NCBI GenBank assembly: GCA_020440645.1 | Contig: JAGRNR010000001.1 | Location: forward strand, 124,001 to 188,000 | Reading direction: 5' to 3' | Length of the DNA: 64,000 nt | From: JAHEFU01 sp020440645 | Lineage (GTDB): Bacteria; 4484-113; JAFGCY01 | Shown: in pieces, positions 8,398-16,221 of the stretch | Numbering within the stretch: the stretch's first letter is position 1 | Layout: every line of letters begins with the position of its first letter | Notes under the pieces: model-generated | Seen by the model: only the letters and a program-made list of their open reading frames with translations | Told to the model about the DNA's origin: nothing | Databases searched by the model: none | Program-made: the position numbers and the translations under genes

Positions 8398-10485
8398 ATG
8401 TCGCAGGTTCCCGACTCTGTCCGCAAAGAAGTAGAGCAGCTCAGGGCTGATCTGGCGGACCATGCCTACCGCTACTACGTACTCGACGCGCCCGTCATCA
8501 GCGATGCCGAGTACGACCGGATGCACCGCCGGCTGGAGGAACTCGAGCGGCAATATCCTGAGCTCGTGACGCCTGACAGCATCACGCAGAAGGTCGGCGG
8601 ACAGATCATCTCGAAATTCGAACCTGTCACGCATGCCTCCCGCATGTACAGCCTTGAGAACGCGCTGACGGAGGAGGAATTCGTCGCCTTCGACGAAAGG
8701 ATCTCGAAGATGCTGGGCCAGGCAGGCGGAATGTTTGGCAACGAGTACTTCTGCGAACCGAAGCTGGACGGACTTGCCGTATCGATCACTTATGTCGATG
8801 GTGTGTTCAGCCTTGCTGCAACCCGCGGCGATGGCAGTGTCGGTGAAAACGTCACTGCCAATGTCAGGACCATCTCCTCCCTTCCACTGCGCCTGCGCAA
8901 GCCGGTCAGCATCACGGTGCGCGGCGAGATCTTCATCAAGGCGGAGGACTTTGAGGCACTCAACCGCACTCGTGAGGAAGCCGGTGAGGAACTTTACGCC
9001 AACGCCCGCAATACGGCAGCCGGCAGCATCCGCCAGCTGGACAGCTCAATCACGGCATCACGTCCATTGTCCATCTACCTTTACAGCCTGGTGGAAGCCA
9101 CTGAGCTTGGTGTGACAACCCAGTCCGGCGTGATCGATTACCTGCGGGACTGTGGACTGCCGGTCAACCCGCTCGGCCATGTCTGCAGTGGACGAGATGA
9201 AGTCCTGGCATTTCATCATGACCTAGCGGTAATGCGAGGTGGAGGCAGTGTCAACGGTGTCAGCCTGCCATATGCGATTGACGGCATGGTCGTCAAGCTG
9301 AACAACATCACGCTTTGGAACAGCCTCGGTTTCACTGCCAAGTACCCACGCTACATGCTGGCCTACAAATGGCCGGAAGCGGAAGTGGCAACAAGGCTGA
9401 ACGACGTCACATTCCAGATCAGCCGTCAGGGTGTGTACAGCCCGGTGGCGGAGCTGGAACCGGTGCAGCTGGAAGGCGTGACCGTTTCGCGGGCCACCCT
9501 GCACAACCTCAATGAGATTGAACGGCTGGACATCATGCTTGGCGACGAAGTGTTCATCAAGCGTGGCGGCGAGGTGATCCCGAAGATCATCGGTCGCAGC
9601 CGGCGGGAGCGTGACGGCAGCGAGCGGACAATTCCCCTGCCCTCGCATTGCCAGTACTGCGAAACCGTGCTGGAGATGGACAGCGAGCGCAGCCACAACC
9701 TGCGCTGCCCGAACCGCGATTGCCAGGGCCGGCTGGTGGAGCGCATCGCCTACTTTGCCAGCCGGGCTGTGATGGACATCGAAGGCTTCTCGCGTAAGAC
9801 AGCTGCCAAACTGGTGCAGGAAGGTCTGGTTAGTGAGTTACCCGAGCTGTACGGCTTGAGCGCTGCCCAGCTCAGTGAGCTGGAAGGCTTTGCCGAGATA
9901 TCGGCCCAGAACATCTATGATGCCATCCAGGCCAGCAAGGCACAGCCCCTCTGGCGTGTGATCTGCGCACTTGAAATCAGCCAGGTCGGCAGCCAGACCG
10001 CCAAGCTGCTGGCACGCAGGCTGGGCAGCATCGAGAAACTGGCAGCGGCAAGCACCGAGGACCTGAAAAAGATCAGCGGGATCGGCAAGGTGATGGCTGA
10101 AGACATCGCCGGCTGGTTCAGGGATGAGCGAAACATGTCGCTTGTCAACGGCCTGGCTGATGCCGGCCTGATGATGGGTGAGGAAGCCGATGGTGACTCG
10201 GACAGCGGTCCGCTCCTGTTTGATGAGAAGACCGTGGTGCTGACCGGGACCATAAGTTTCGCCAGCCGCGACCAGATCAAGGAATGGCTGGAACTGAATG
10301 GTGCAAAGGCGGCGGGCAGCGTATCCAAGAAAACACATATTGTGATCGCAGGTCCTGGGGCCGGCAGCAAGCTGGAAAAGGCGCAAAGCCTTGGCCTTGA
10401 AATCTGGGACGAGGAAAGGCTTATCGAAGTGATGCGCACACAACCGAGCCGTCCGTCAACAAAGCCTGACTGGTGGCCTGCGTAG
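8398..10485 (+). CDS. ligA: NAD-dependent DNA ligase LigA
   Basis: LigA seals nicks during replication and repair using NAD+. At 695 residues it is full length. Domains in order: Ia domain with YYVLDAPVISDAEYD near 26-40; adenylation domain with the KxDG nucleophile in CEPKLDGLAVS (Lys122); OB fold; four-cysteine zinc finger near 420-445 (CxxC, then CPNRDC); helix-hairpin-helix repeats; and a C-terminal BRCT domain near 605-680 that includes TVVLTGTISFASR. The ATG at 8398 lies directly after a TATAAT box, so the message is predicted leaderless. A gene-free repeat region follows. Confidence 0.97.
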   Translation: MSQVPDSVRKEVEQLRADLADHAYRYYVLDAPVISDAEYDRMHRRLEELERQYPELVTPDSITQKVGGQIISKFEPVTHASRMYSLENALTEEEFVAFDERISKMLGQAGGMFGNEYFCEPKLDGLAVSITYVDGVFSLAATRGDGSVGENVTANVRTISSLPLRLRKPVSITVRGEIFIKAEDFEALNRTREEAGEELYANARNTAAGSIRQLDSSITASRPLSIYLYSLVEATELGVTTQSGVIDYLRDCGLPVNPLGHVCSGRDEVLAFHHDLAVMRGGGSVNGVSLPYAIDGMVVKLNNITLWNSLGFTAKYPRYMLAYKWPEAEVATRLNDVTFQISRQGVYSPVAELEPVQLEGVTVSRATLHNLNEIERLDIMLGDEVFIKRGGEVIPKIIGRSRRERDGSERTIPLPSHCQYCETVLEMDSERSHNLRCPNRDCQGRLVERIAYFASRAVMDIEGFSRKTAAKLVQEGLVSELPELYGLSAAQLSELEGFAEISAQNIYDAIQASKAQPLWRVICALEISQVGSQTAKLLARRLGSIEKLAAASTEDLKKISGIGKVMAEDIAGWFRDERNMSLVNGLADAGLMMGEEADGDSDSGPLLFDEKTVVLTGTISFASRDQIKEWLELNGAKAAGSVSKKTHIVIAGPGAGSKLEKAQSLGLEIWDEERLIEVMRTQPSRPSTKPDWWPA

Positions 10486-10522
10486 GGAATAGTTGTCTGT
10501 TGTCAGTGGGCAGTTGTCTGTT

Positions 10523-10820
10523 AGCAATGAGAGATGAAGAGTGAGCAATGAGATCATTCTGCATTTCGTATCTCATTCAAAGTTTGCACTGCTCAGATAG
10601 CTTGTATTTTTTCTTCTCATCACCCCCGAGGATCATTGCTCATTGCTCAATCTTCATTCTTCAATAGTCCGGAGTGTGGCCCGAAGGCCACATGGCCATG
10701 CCGGAAATCCGGCACTCCGAGAAGCAATGAGTCATGAAGAGTGAGTAATGAAAATCCTGGCGGTCGAAGTCACCTCCGAACCCTGTCAGGCTCATTGCTC
10801 ATTTTTCATTGCTCATTGCC
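10523..10820. repeat. Inverted-repeat cluster built on GAGCAATGAG
   Basis: Two similar plus-oriented blocks lie at 10523-10552 and 10719-10750, sharing GCAATGAG, ATGAAGAGTGAG and AATGA. Each is followed by a minus-oriented copy rich in CTCATTGCTCATTGC, at 10632-10665 and 10789-10820. The result is two successive long inverted-repeat units that could form hairpins. There is no transposase, target duplication or terminal signature, so they are short interspersed repeats or MITE-like relics rather than an IS. Confidence 0.65.
10670..10718. repeat. Branched palindrome (three hairpins closed by one stem)
   Basis: GGAGTG at the left pairs with CACTCC at the right. Between them are three further self-complementary units: TGGCC-CGAA-GGCCA, CATGGCCATG and GCCGGA-AA-TCCGGC. 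This gives a multi-branched cruciform or RNA junction between the two halves of the GAGCAATGAG repeat cluster. Confidence 0.6.
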
Positions 10821-10958
10821 TTCCAGCCAAGCTAACAGCCTGGCCTCCCTGCGCAGCTTCGGCTTCGCCTCCGCAACGCAGCTCCGTGGGACTGGAAATC
10901 CCCGACCGAGAGTCGTAGTCCATCCGGCCTGTGATGACCGTTGCCGCTCATCACACCA

Positions 10959-10972
10959 ATCAAGCGCTTGAT
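10959..10972. repeat. Perfect 14-bp palindrome
   Basis: ATCAAGCGCTTGAT is fully self-complementary. It lies in the gene-free region before tRNA-His; function unknown. Confidence 0.5.
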
Positions 10973-11265
10973 GTTAGGTATTATCCCTTTCTGTAAAGTT
11001 CAGTCAAATAATTTAACATTGGAGGAAGGACACTGGGCATTGGGATCAGGCGTACATGGCCACTGGGTCCAGGGCGCAGGCCTTTGTTTCGCGATATGTG
11101 ATTGAGACAGAACATGAACAGGCCGCAGACCTGTGGCCAGATCCCTACACTGAGGCCGTTGGCCACACAGATCAGGCCTTCATTTGTATCATTGAGAGCA
11201 GAACAGTCGCGATCGCAGGCCTGCGCCCAGATCCCCGCGGCCTGGTTATTCAAAGGGGGAAAGTA

Positions 11266-11339
11266 TACGGGGGGAGGGTCTCGAACCCACGGCCTCCAGA
11301 TCCACAATCTGGCGCTCTAACCAACTGAGCTACCCCCGC
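11266..11339 (-). tRNA. tRNA-His (anticodon GTG), lacking G-1 and with U72/A73
   Basis: The minus strand reads a cloverleaf: acceptor GCGGGGG/CCCCCGT, TA at 8-9, D arm GCTC...GAGC, anticodon stem CCAGA/TCTGG around TTGTGGA (anticodon GTG), variable AGGCC, and T arm GTGGG-TTCGAGA-CCCTC with one T-T mismatch. No CCA is encoded. The base before G1 is T, not the usual G-1; the pair 1:72 is G-U; the discriminator is A73. Ordinary bacterial tRNA-His has G-1 opposite C73. The absence of G-1 together with U72 and A73 is the arrangement described for Caulobacter-type alphaproteobacteria. Confidence 0.9.
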
Positions 11340-11390
11340 ATGGGGACAGGAATTATACCGTTATATCCTGCAAATTAACAGCCGCAGGAG

Positions 11391-12551
11391 CTAGGCCCCG
11401 GCGGCTTCCGCGTTGATCAGCTCCACAATCTTCTGTGCACCGGCCCACATGCTGTCCACGAACACCAGCGGCTTGTTGCTGCCTTCGAGGATCTCCTTGG
11501 CCAGCTCTTCACGTGTACCAGTAAGGCGAATCACGATCGGCACCTTGCGCTCCAGCTTGTCGTACACATCCACGATGCCCTGGGCGACAAGGTCGGTGCG
11601 GGTGATACCGCCAAACACGTTGATGAAAATGCCCTTCACATCCGGGTCACGCAGCACGGCGATCAATGCCTTCTGCACACCTTCCGCTGTTGCGGAACCA
11701 CCGAAGTCGAGGAAGTTGTTGGGCGTACCGCCGGCGCGCTTCACGACGTCCATCGTGGTCATCACCAGTCCGGCACCGTTGCCGCAGATGCCGACGTTGC
11801 CGCCTGGCAGGTGCACATAGGTCAGGCCCTCTTCCTTGGCCTGCACCTCATACTCATCCAGCTCGGAGCCAGCTTCACGCAGCTCGGCGATCTCCTTCTG
11901 GCGATAGAGCGCATTGTCATCAAAGTTCATCTTGGCGTCGATGGCAACCACCTCACCCTGCTTGGTGATCACCAGCGGGTTGATCTCAGCCATTTCAGCG
12001 TCTGTCGCCATGAAGCAGTCGTACAGCTTGTCGATGAAGCTGGCAATGGCGCGGGCCTTTGAGGTGTCCACGCCACTCATGTAGACCGCCTGGCGGATCT
12101 CGTAGTCCTGGATGCCGACGGTCGGGTCAATGTTGACCTTGGTGATCTTCTCGGGGGTACTGGCGGCGACTTCCTCGATGTCCACGCCGCCAGCCGCACT
12201 GATGATTAGTACGACACTCTTGTCCTCGCGGTTGAGCGTAAATCCTAGGTAGTACTCGGTTTCGATGTCCACTGCATCGGCCACCAGCACGCGGTCTACG
12301 GTCAGGCCCTTGATCTCCATCCCGAGGATGTTCTGCGCCACGGTGAAAGCCTCATCCGGAGTCTTGGCCAGCTTGACGCCGCCGGCCTTGCCTCGGCCCC
12401 CGGCATGCACCTGGGCCTTGACGACCACCATGCGGCCGATCTTCTCGGCGATGGCCTTGACTTCCTCCGGCGTACGCGCCAGCTCCCCGTGGTTGGTCGG
12501 GATGCCGAACTTGCTCATGATTTCGCGTGCCTGGTACTCGTGGATCTTCAT
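11391..12551 (-). CDS. sucC: Succinyl-CoA ligase (ADP/GDP-forming) beta subunit SucC
   Basis: SucC is the ATP-grasp subunit of the TCA-cycle enzyme that couples succinyl-CoA cleavage to nucleotide triphosphate synthesis. Its 386 residues match the family. Seen: MKIHEYQAREIMSKFGIP at the start, VVKAQVHAGGRGKAGGVK in the ATP-grasp domain, AEINPLVITKQGEVVAIDAKM for metal/nucleotide binding, and GNVGICGNGAGLVMTTMD plus FGGITRTDLVAQG in the CoA-ligase domain. AGGACCTGAG precedes the ATG, and a TATAAT box is about 32 nt upstream. The alpha subunit sucD, usually the next gene, is absent; sucC is followed directly by tRNA-His. Confidence 0.96.
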   Translation of the reverse strand: MKIHEYQAREIMSKFGIPTNHGELARTPEEVKAIAEKIGRMVVVKAQVHAGGRGKAGGVKLAKTPDEAFTVAQNILGMEIKGLTVDRVLVADAVDIETEYYLGFTLNREDKSVVLIISAAGGVDIEEVAASTPEKITKVNIDPTVGIQDYEIRQAVYMSGVDTSKARAIASFIDKLYDCFMATDAEMAEINPLVITKQGEVVAIDAKMNFDDNALYRQKEIAELREAGSELDEYEVQAKEEGLTYVHLPGGNVGICGNGAGLVMTTMDVVKRAGGTPNNFLDFGGSATAEGVQKALIAVLRDPDVKGIFINVFGGITRTDLVAQGIVDVYDKLERKVPIVIRLTGTREELAKEILEGSNKPLVFVDSMWAGAQKIVELINAEAAGA

Positions 12552-12583
12552 CTCAGGTCCTGTCTGGGGGTTTTGCCGCGCAA

Positions 12584-12589
12584 ATTATA
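12584..12589 (-). promoter_or_regulatory. -10 box of the sucC promoter
   Basis: TATAAT on the minus strand lies 32 nt before the sucC ATG at 12551. The leader contains an AGGACCTGAG Shine-Dalgarno. No good -35 is visible. Confidence 0.5.
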
Positions 12590-12655
12590 GCGCGGGGCTT
12601 CTACATGGACCGGAGTGTGCACGGACTTAACGATAGACATATTGATTTTTGTAAT

Positions 12656-12671
12656 TGATATAGCGATATCA
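12656..12671. promoter_or_regulatory. AT-rich inverted repeat upstream of the copper operon
   Basis: TGATAT-AGCG-ATATCA is a perfect 6-4-6 inverted repeat in an unusually AT-rich patch between sucC and the copper genes. It may be a regulator-binding site. It does not match the CueR, CsoR or CopY boxes I know. Confidence 0.35.
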
Positions 12672-12683
12672 TTAAACAAAAAA

Positions 12684-12698
12684 GGACGATTTGCGTCC
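12684..12698 (-). terminator. Minus-strand rho-independent terminator candidate
   Basis: On the minus strand GGACG-CAAAT-CGTCC is followed at once by six T residues. It would stop antisense transcription leaving the copper operon before it reaches sucC. No minus-strand gene lies just upstream, so its role is uncertain. Confidence 0.45.
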
Positions 12699-12754
12699 AA
12701 GATGCATGCCTGACATTCACCTGTACTGGTAATGTGCTAGGCTATCGACAGGCG

Positions 12755-13261
12755 ATGAGGATTTCAGGAACAGTTCGCATAATGGCAATCCTGCTTGCAG
12801 GACTGCTGTTCATGCAGCTGGATCCTGGTGGTGCCGTGGTCTGCCTGGCGGACAACGGCCGGATGAGCTACAGCTTCAGCTGTACCTGTGACCTGCCCGG
12901 TGAACACAAGGGTGGATGCTCCGCCTGCTCCGATATCCATGCAGATGCCACAAACGCCAAGGCGGAGACAACTGGTCATTCCTGCTGCAACAAGAGTGAT
13001 TCCAATTCCAAAGAAGACACACCCAGCCACAAGGGCTGCTGCCACAATTTCCGCATTGAGCTGATCGCCAGCGCTGGACCGCAGCTGGCCGCACCACAGT
13101 GGGAACTGGCCAGCCAGCAGTTGCCTGGACCGGTAATCCTTACCGAGCTGGTATCTGCTGACTGGAGCGAGGCACGGCACATGGCCGACCTGCCTCCACC
13201 GCTACCTGAACGATCAGAATCCCCGACTTCCCTACTCTCCTGCGTCCGGCTGCTGCTTTAG
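12755..13261 (+). CDS. Small secreted Cys/His-rich protein heading the copper operon
   Basis: I do not recognise a named family. An N-terminal hydrophobic segment (VRIMAILLAGLLFMQLD) looks like a signal peptide. Then comes a Cys- and His-rich stretch (residues about 40-105) with CTCDLPGEHKGGCSACSDIH, HSCCNKSD and HKGCCHNF, which suggests soft-metal binding. The C-terminal 60 residues are ordinary and end in PLPERSESPTSLLSCVRLLL, similar to small periplasmic proteins seen next to metal efflux pumps. The ATG at 12755 gives 168 residues; a GTG at 12734 is possible. It lies 91 bp before the outer-membrane channel gene, same strand, so I infer it is the first gene of the copper-efflux operon and acts as a periplasmic copper binder or sensor. 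Confidence 0.65.
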   Translation: MRISGTVRIMAILLAGLLFMQLDPGGAVVCLADNGRMSYSFSCTCDLPGEHKGGCSACSDIHADATNAKAETTGHSCCNKSDSNSKEDTPSHKGCCHNFRIELIASAGPQLAAPQWELASQQLPGPVILTELVSADWSEARHMADLPPPLPERSESPTSLLSCVRLLL

Positions 13262-13352
13262 GCCGCCTGGTCGACGCCAGCAACCCCTGACCCATCACGT
13301 ATCATCACGTGACAGCTGGGCCGCCAGTGTGCGGCCTGAGGAGAGCAAGCGG

Positions 13353-15041
13353 ATGCAGACTGACCTGCGCCTGGCAATGCTCATGGGGCTGATCCTGCTG
13401 CTGATCCTTCCACTTCGCACTGAAGCGAGCGAGTACACCTCAGTGGAAATTGGCAGCACACGCCAGTACCTGCGCAACCAGGCCACAAGCCAGCCGAAAC
13501 ACTACCTGCCAGACGATGAAGCGCTGGATGCGCGCATCGGCACGGTGATCGGCAACATGGATGAGCTGCTGGCGGCATTGCATGCATTGCCACCGGAGCT
13601 GGACAGCGAGGAGCTGTCCCGTGTCGTCAACCATGAGGAACTGCTGGAACTGGTCAACATCGCGCTGGATAACAACCCAGAGCTGCGCCCCTACCGCACG
13701 CAACTCGGCATCCAGGCTGCACGTACACGGCAGGCCGGTGCGATGCGCGACCCGATGCTGATGTTCAACCTGATGAACTTCCCTGCCCCGCAGCTGCCGA
13801 TTGACGACACGCCGATGACGATGGTGCAGATCGGCATGAGCCAGAGCTTCGAAGGTTATGGCAAGCGCAAGCTGCGCCGCAACATCAGGAACCTCGAGGA
13901 GCAGCTCACCCAGTATTCACTGGCCCAGCGTGAGCTGGACCTCGTCGGCCAGGTGAGCGATGTGTACTTCGAGATGATGGAGACCGAAGCCCGGCTGCGG
14001 ATCCTCGAGGAGAACATCGAGCTGATGCAGGTGCTGATCGAACTCGCCGGTGTGAAAGCCGGACTCGGCTACACCAGCCAGGCGATGCTGATCGACAGCC
14101 AGCTTGAGCTGAGCAAGATGACGGAACGCCGCGTGCTGCTCAACTCCATGCTGGCCAAGCAGCGCAACCGGCTGGCCGGGCTGCTTGGCAACGACCCGCG
14201 ACTGGATGCGATGGAACTAAAGCTGTCCGCCAGCTACCCGATTACCCATGCACCCGGATTTGACAATGCCGAGCTCTTCAGCGAGAGCCTTGAGCGCCGG
14301 CCGGACTACCTCAAGCTGGACCTGATGGAGTACCAGCAGGACCTGATGGTGGAGCTGGCTTCCCGCGGCTACCGCCCGGACTACACGATCAGCACGAGCA
14401 TCGGCCTGAAGTGGGGCATGCGCAACATGGTCTCCGCCGGCATCACCATGCCGCTTTTCACCAACAAGGAAGACAGGCAGGATGCTGAGCTGCAGGAGGC
14501 CCGTGCTGAACGTGCACTGGTGGATGACAAAAAGGCGCAGCTTACCAACAACCTCGAGACGCAGATCACAGGACTGGAACTGGCACTCGCGGAGGACAGC
14601 GAGATCATCGACCTCTACCGCGACGTGCTGGTGCCACAGGCCAGGCTCGGCCTGGAGAGTGAGCTGCGCAGCTATGCCGCCGAAGGTGCACAGCTGGATG
14701 AACTGCTCAAGAGCCAGCTCGGCCTGCTCAACCTGCAACAGGAACTGGAACTGCGCAACATCAGCTACCTCGCCAACCTGGCCAGGCTGCAGATCCTGAC
14801 CGCCGGGGCATTCGACCCGGCACCTTACCTGCTTGGCGAGCCGGCGTTCTCTGACCTGATGGATGGCGTGAGTGAGCTGGCCCGCGAGGCCGCTGCCAGC
14901 ACCGCCGATGAAACGGTTGCCAGGGAGGTCAATCCCTTCATCGAGGAACTTGATCTTCCGGATGACATCCCGCCGATCAGCTACCACGACGACGACAACA
15001 CCGACACCAGCGATGGTGGCAATGGAGAAGGCAGTGACTGA
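13353..15041 (+). CDS. TolC-family outer-membrane channel, CusC-like
   Basis: This is the outer-membrane duct of a tripartite metal pump. About 562 residues start with MQTDLRLAMLMGLILLLILP, a signal peptide. The mature part has two outer-membrane efflux repeats: a long helix region with NNPELRPYRTQLGIQAARTR near 110-130, the beta-barrel stretch around FEGYGKRKLRRNI, and a second half with RRPDYLKLDLMEYQQDLMVE and a barrel part RGYRPDYTISTSIGLKWG. The acidic C-terminal tail (about 50 residues rich in E and D) is longer than usual. The ATG at 13353 is preferred over an upstream GTG (13329) because GAGGAG precedes it. It overlaps the next gene by 8 nt (GTGACTGA). Confidence 0.88.
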   Translation: MQTDLRLAMLMGLILLLILPLRTEASEYTSVEIGSTRQYLRNQATSQPKHYLPDDEALDARIGTVIGNMDELLAALHALPPELDSEELSRVVNHEELLELVNIALDNNPELRPYRTQLGIQAARTRQAGAMRDPMLMFNLMNFPAPQLPIDDTPMTMVQIGMSQSFEGYGKRKLRRNIRNLEEQLTQYSLAQRELDLVGQVSDVYFEMMETEARLRILEENIELMQVLIELAGVKAGLGYTSQAMLIDSQLELSKMTERRVLLNSMLAKQRNRLAGLLGNDPRLDAMELKLSASYPITHAPGFDNAELFSESLERRPDYLKLDLMEYQQDLMVELASRGYRPDYTISTSIGLKWGMRNMVSAGITMPLFTNKEDRQDAELQEARAERALVDDKKAQLTNNLETQITGLELALAEDSEIIDLYRDVLVPQARLGLESELRSYAAEGAQLDELLKSQLGLLNLQQELELRNISYLANLARLQILTAGAFDPAPYLLGEPAFSDLMDGVSELAREAAASTADETVAREVNPFIEELDLPDDIPPISYHDDDNTDTSDGGNGEGSD

Positions 15042-16200
15042 CAGCCACGACGAGACACAGGAAGAGCTCTTCTACGAAGAAGCCCCCCGCAGCAGCATCG
15101 CTGAAGGCATCGGGGTGTTCGTAGCCCTGATTGCACTGGTCGTCATCGGTTATGCCGGCTATGCCTGGCTGACCCCCGGCATGGAGTTCGGCGACATCCT
15201 CAAGCGCGCCCCCCGCACCGAGCAGGCCGCCGCTCCCGCTGAGGAAACCAAGGCGGTTGCGATGGACGATGAACGCTGCCCGCAGTGCAGCATGTATTCC
15301 ATGCGCAGCATTGCGGCAGTGCATGCCAGCTTTGCCGACGGCAGCAGTGGCTACTTCGACGGCTGGGGCTGCGTGACCAATTGGGCCAATGAGCATTCCA
15401 CCACGCTGACGACTGTCGAAGTACGCGACATTGCCAGTGCCGACCGCGATCCGCAGTGGATCGATGCTGCCAGCGCAGCCTATCGCTATGGCACCGATAA
15501 GCTGAACGGCAGCATGGCTCCCTTCGTGGCAGCATATGCCACCCCGGGAATGGCCAAGGATGACCCAAAGCGCGGCGGCGAGGTGATGGACTATGCAGCG
15601 CTGCTGGCAGAGCTGGGCATCTCCAGTTCCGCCCCTGCCATGGATGGCGACATGGACATGGATCCGGCAAAGCAGGACGCAGCCGGTGAGACGCAGATGG
15701 ATGACGCGCTGGAAGGCATGAACCACAGTGGGCACGACCATGCAGCCATGGATGGTGCAGACAAGGCAATGCCGGCTGCCGATAAGGACTCCAGCACTGG
15801 TACCGCTTCCAGCAGCCTGTACAACAAGGCCGGCTTCAGTGACTTCTCCTGCCAGTACTGCGGGATGTTCGCTGACAAGAGCATGACTCATGTCGTCGTG
15901 CGCTGGCAGGACGGCAGTTACACGCAGCACGACAGCTTCGACTGCGTGTTCAACCTGATGGCGGACGAGGCTCGCAGCATCGATGCCATCGAGTTCACCG
16001 CCTATGACGTTGACAACCCAGGCAGCCACTGGCTTGATGCCAGGAACGCCTGGTTCCTCTACGACACAGACACCGTAAAGGGTTCGATGCCGCCATACGT
16101 GGCGGGATTCGCAAGCCGAGCGGATGCCGAAAACGCCCAGGCAGGCCTGGGTGGCCAACTGCTCGATTTCAACGGGCTGGCTGCCATGTGGCAGCAATAG
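15034..16200 (+). CDS. Membrane-anchored protein with two NosL copper-chaperone domains
   Basis: The 388-residue protein has a cytoplasmic N-terminus, one membrane helix (about 22-46, IGVFVALIALVVIGYAGYAW) and a large periplasmic part. Two NosL-like domains are visible. The first starts with CPQCSMYSM (82-90) and has a W...A.A..Y segment and GSMAPFVAAYATPGMA. The second starts with CQYCGM near 272-277 and has HWLDARNAWFLYDTD and GSMPPYVAGFASRADA. Between them is a Met/His/Asp-rich linker with repeated DMD, NHSGHDHAAMDG motifs. NosL binds Cu(I) and normally serves nitrous-oxide reductase maturation, but no nos gene is present here. I infer copper hand-off to the pump. The GTG at 15034 follows GGAGAAG; an ATG at 15022 is an alternative. 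Confidence 0.85.
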   Translation: MTDSHDETQEELFYEEAPRSSIAEGIGVFVALIALVVIGYAGYAWLTPGMEFGDILKRAPRTEQAAAPAEETKAVAMDDERCPQCSMYSMRSIAAVHASFADGSSGYFDGWGCVTNWANEHSTTLTTVEVRDIASADRDPQWIDAASAAYRYGTDKLNGSMAPFVAAYATPGMAKDDPKRGGEVMDYAALLAELGISSSAPAMDGDMDMDPAKQDAAGETQMDDALEGMNHSGHDHAAMDGADKAMPAADKDSSTGTASSSLYNKAGFSDFSCQYCGMFADKSMTHVVVRWQDGSYTQHDSFDCVFNLMADEARSIDAIEFTAYDVDNPGSHWLDARNAWFLYDTDTVKGSMPPYVAGFASRADAENAQAGLGGQLLDFNGLAAMWQQ

Positions 16201-16221
16201 CATTCATCCAAGGAGACTGTT

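Larger units (their letters stand above)
10486..11265. other. Gene-free 780-bp interval with dispersed repeats
   Basis: No credible gene was found here between ligA and tRNA-His. The short ORFs present have poor composition, and one runs into the tRNA. The interval holds direct and inverted copies of a GAGCAATGAG-type repeat (10523-10820), a branched palindrome (10670-10718), a 14-bp perfect palindrome (10959-10972) and GGCC-rich imperfect inverted repeats near 11130-11240. A structured RNA cannot be excluded, but I recognise none. Confidence 0.6.

Noticed and set aside
10523..10820. CRISPR array
   Set aside because: Repeats are imperfect, in both orientations and irregularly spaced, with no constant spacers and no cas genes.
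11056..11328. 90-codon ORF crossing tRNA-His
   Set aside because: It overlaps the tRNA, lacks a ribosome-binding site and has no protein-like motif.
14977..16203. 408-codon open frame antisense to the two-NosL gene
   Set aside because: The plus-strand product has two recognisable NosL domains and a helix; the antisense product has no motif and a skewed His/Ala/Gly content.
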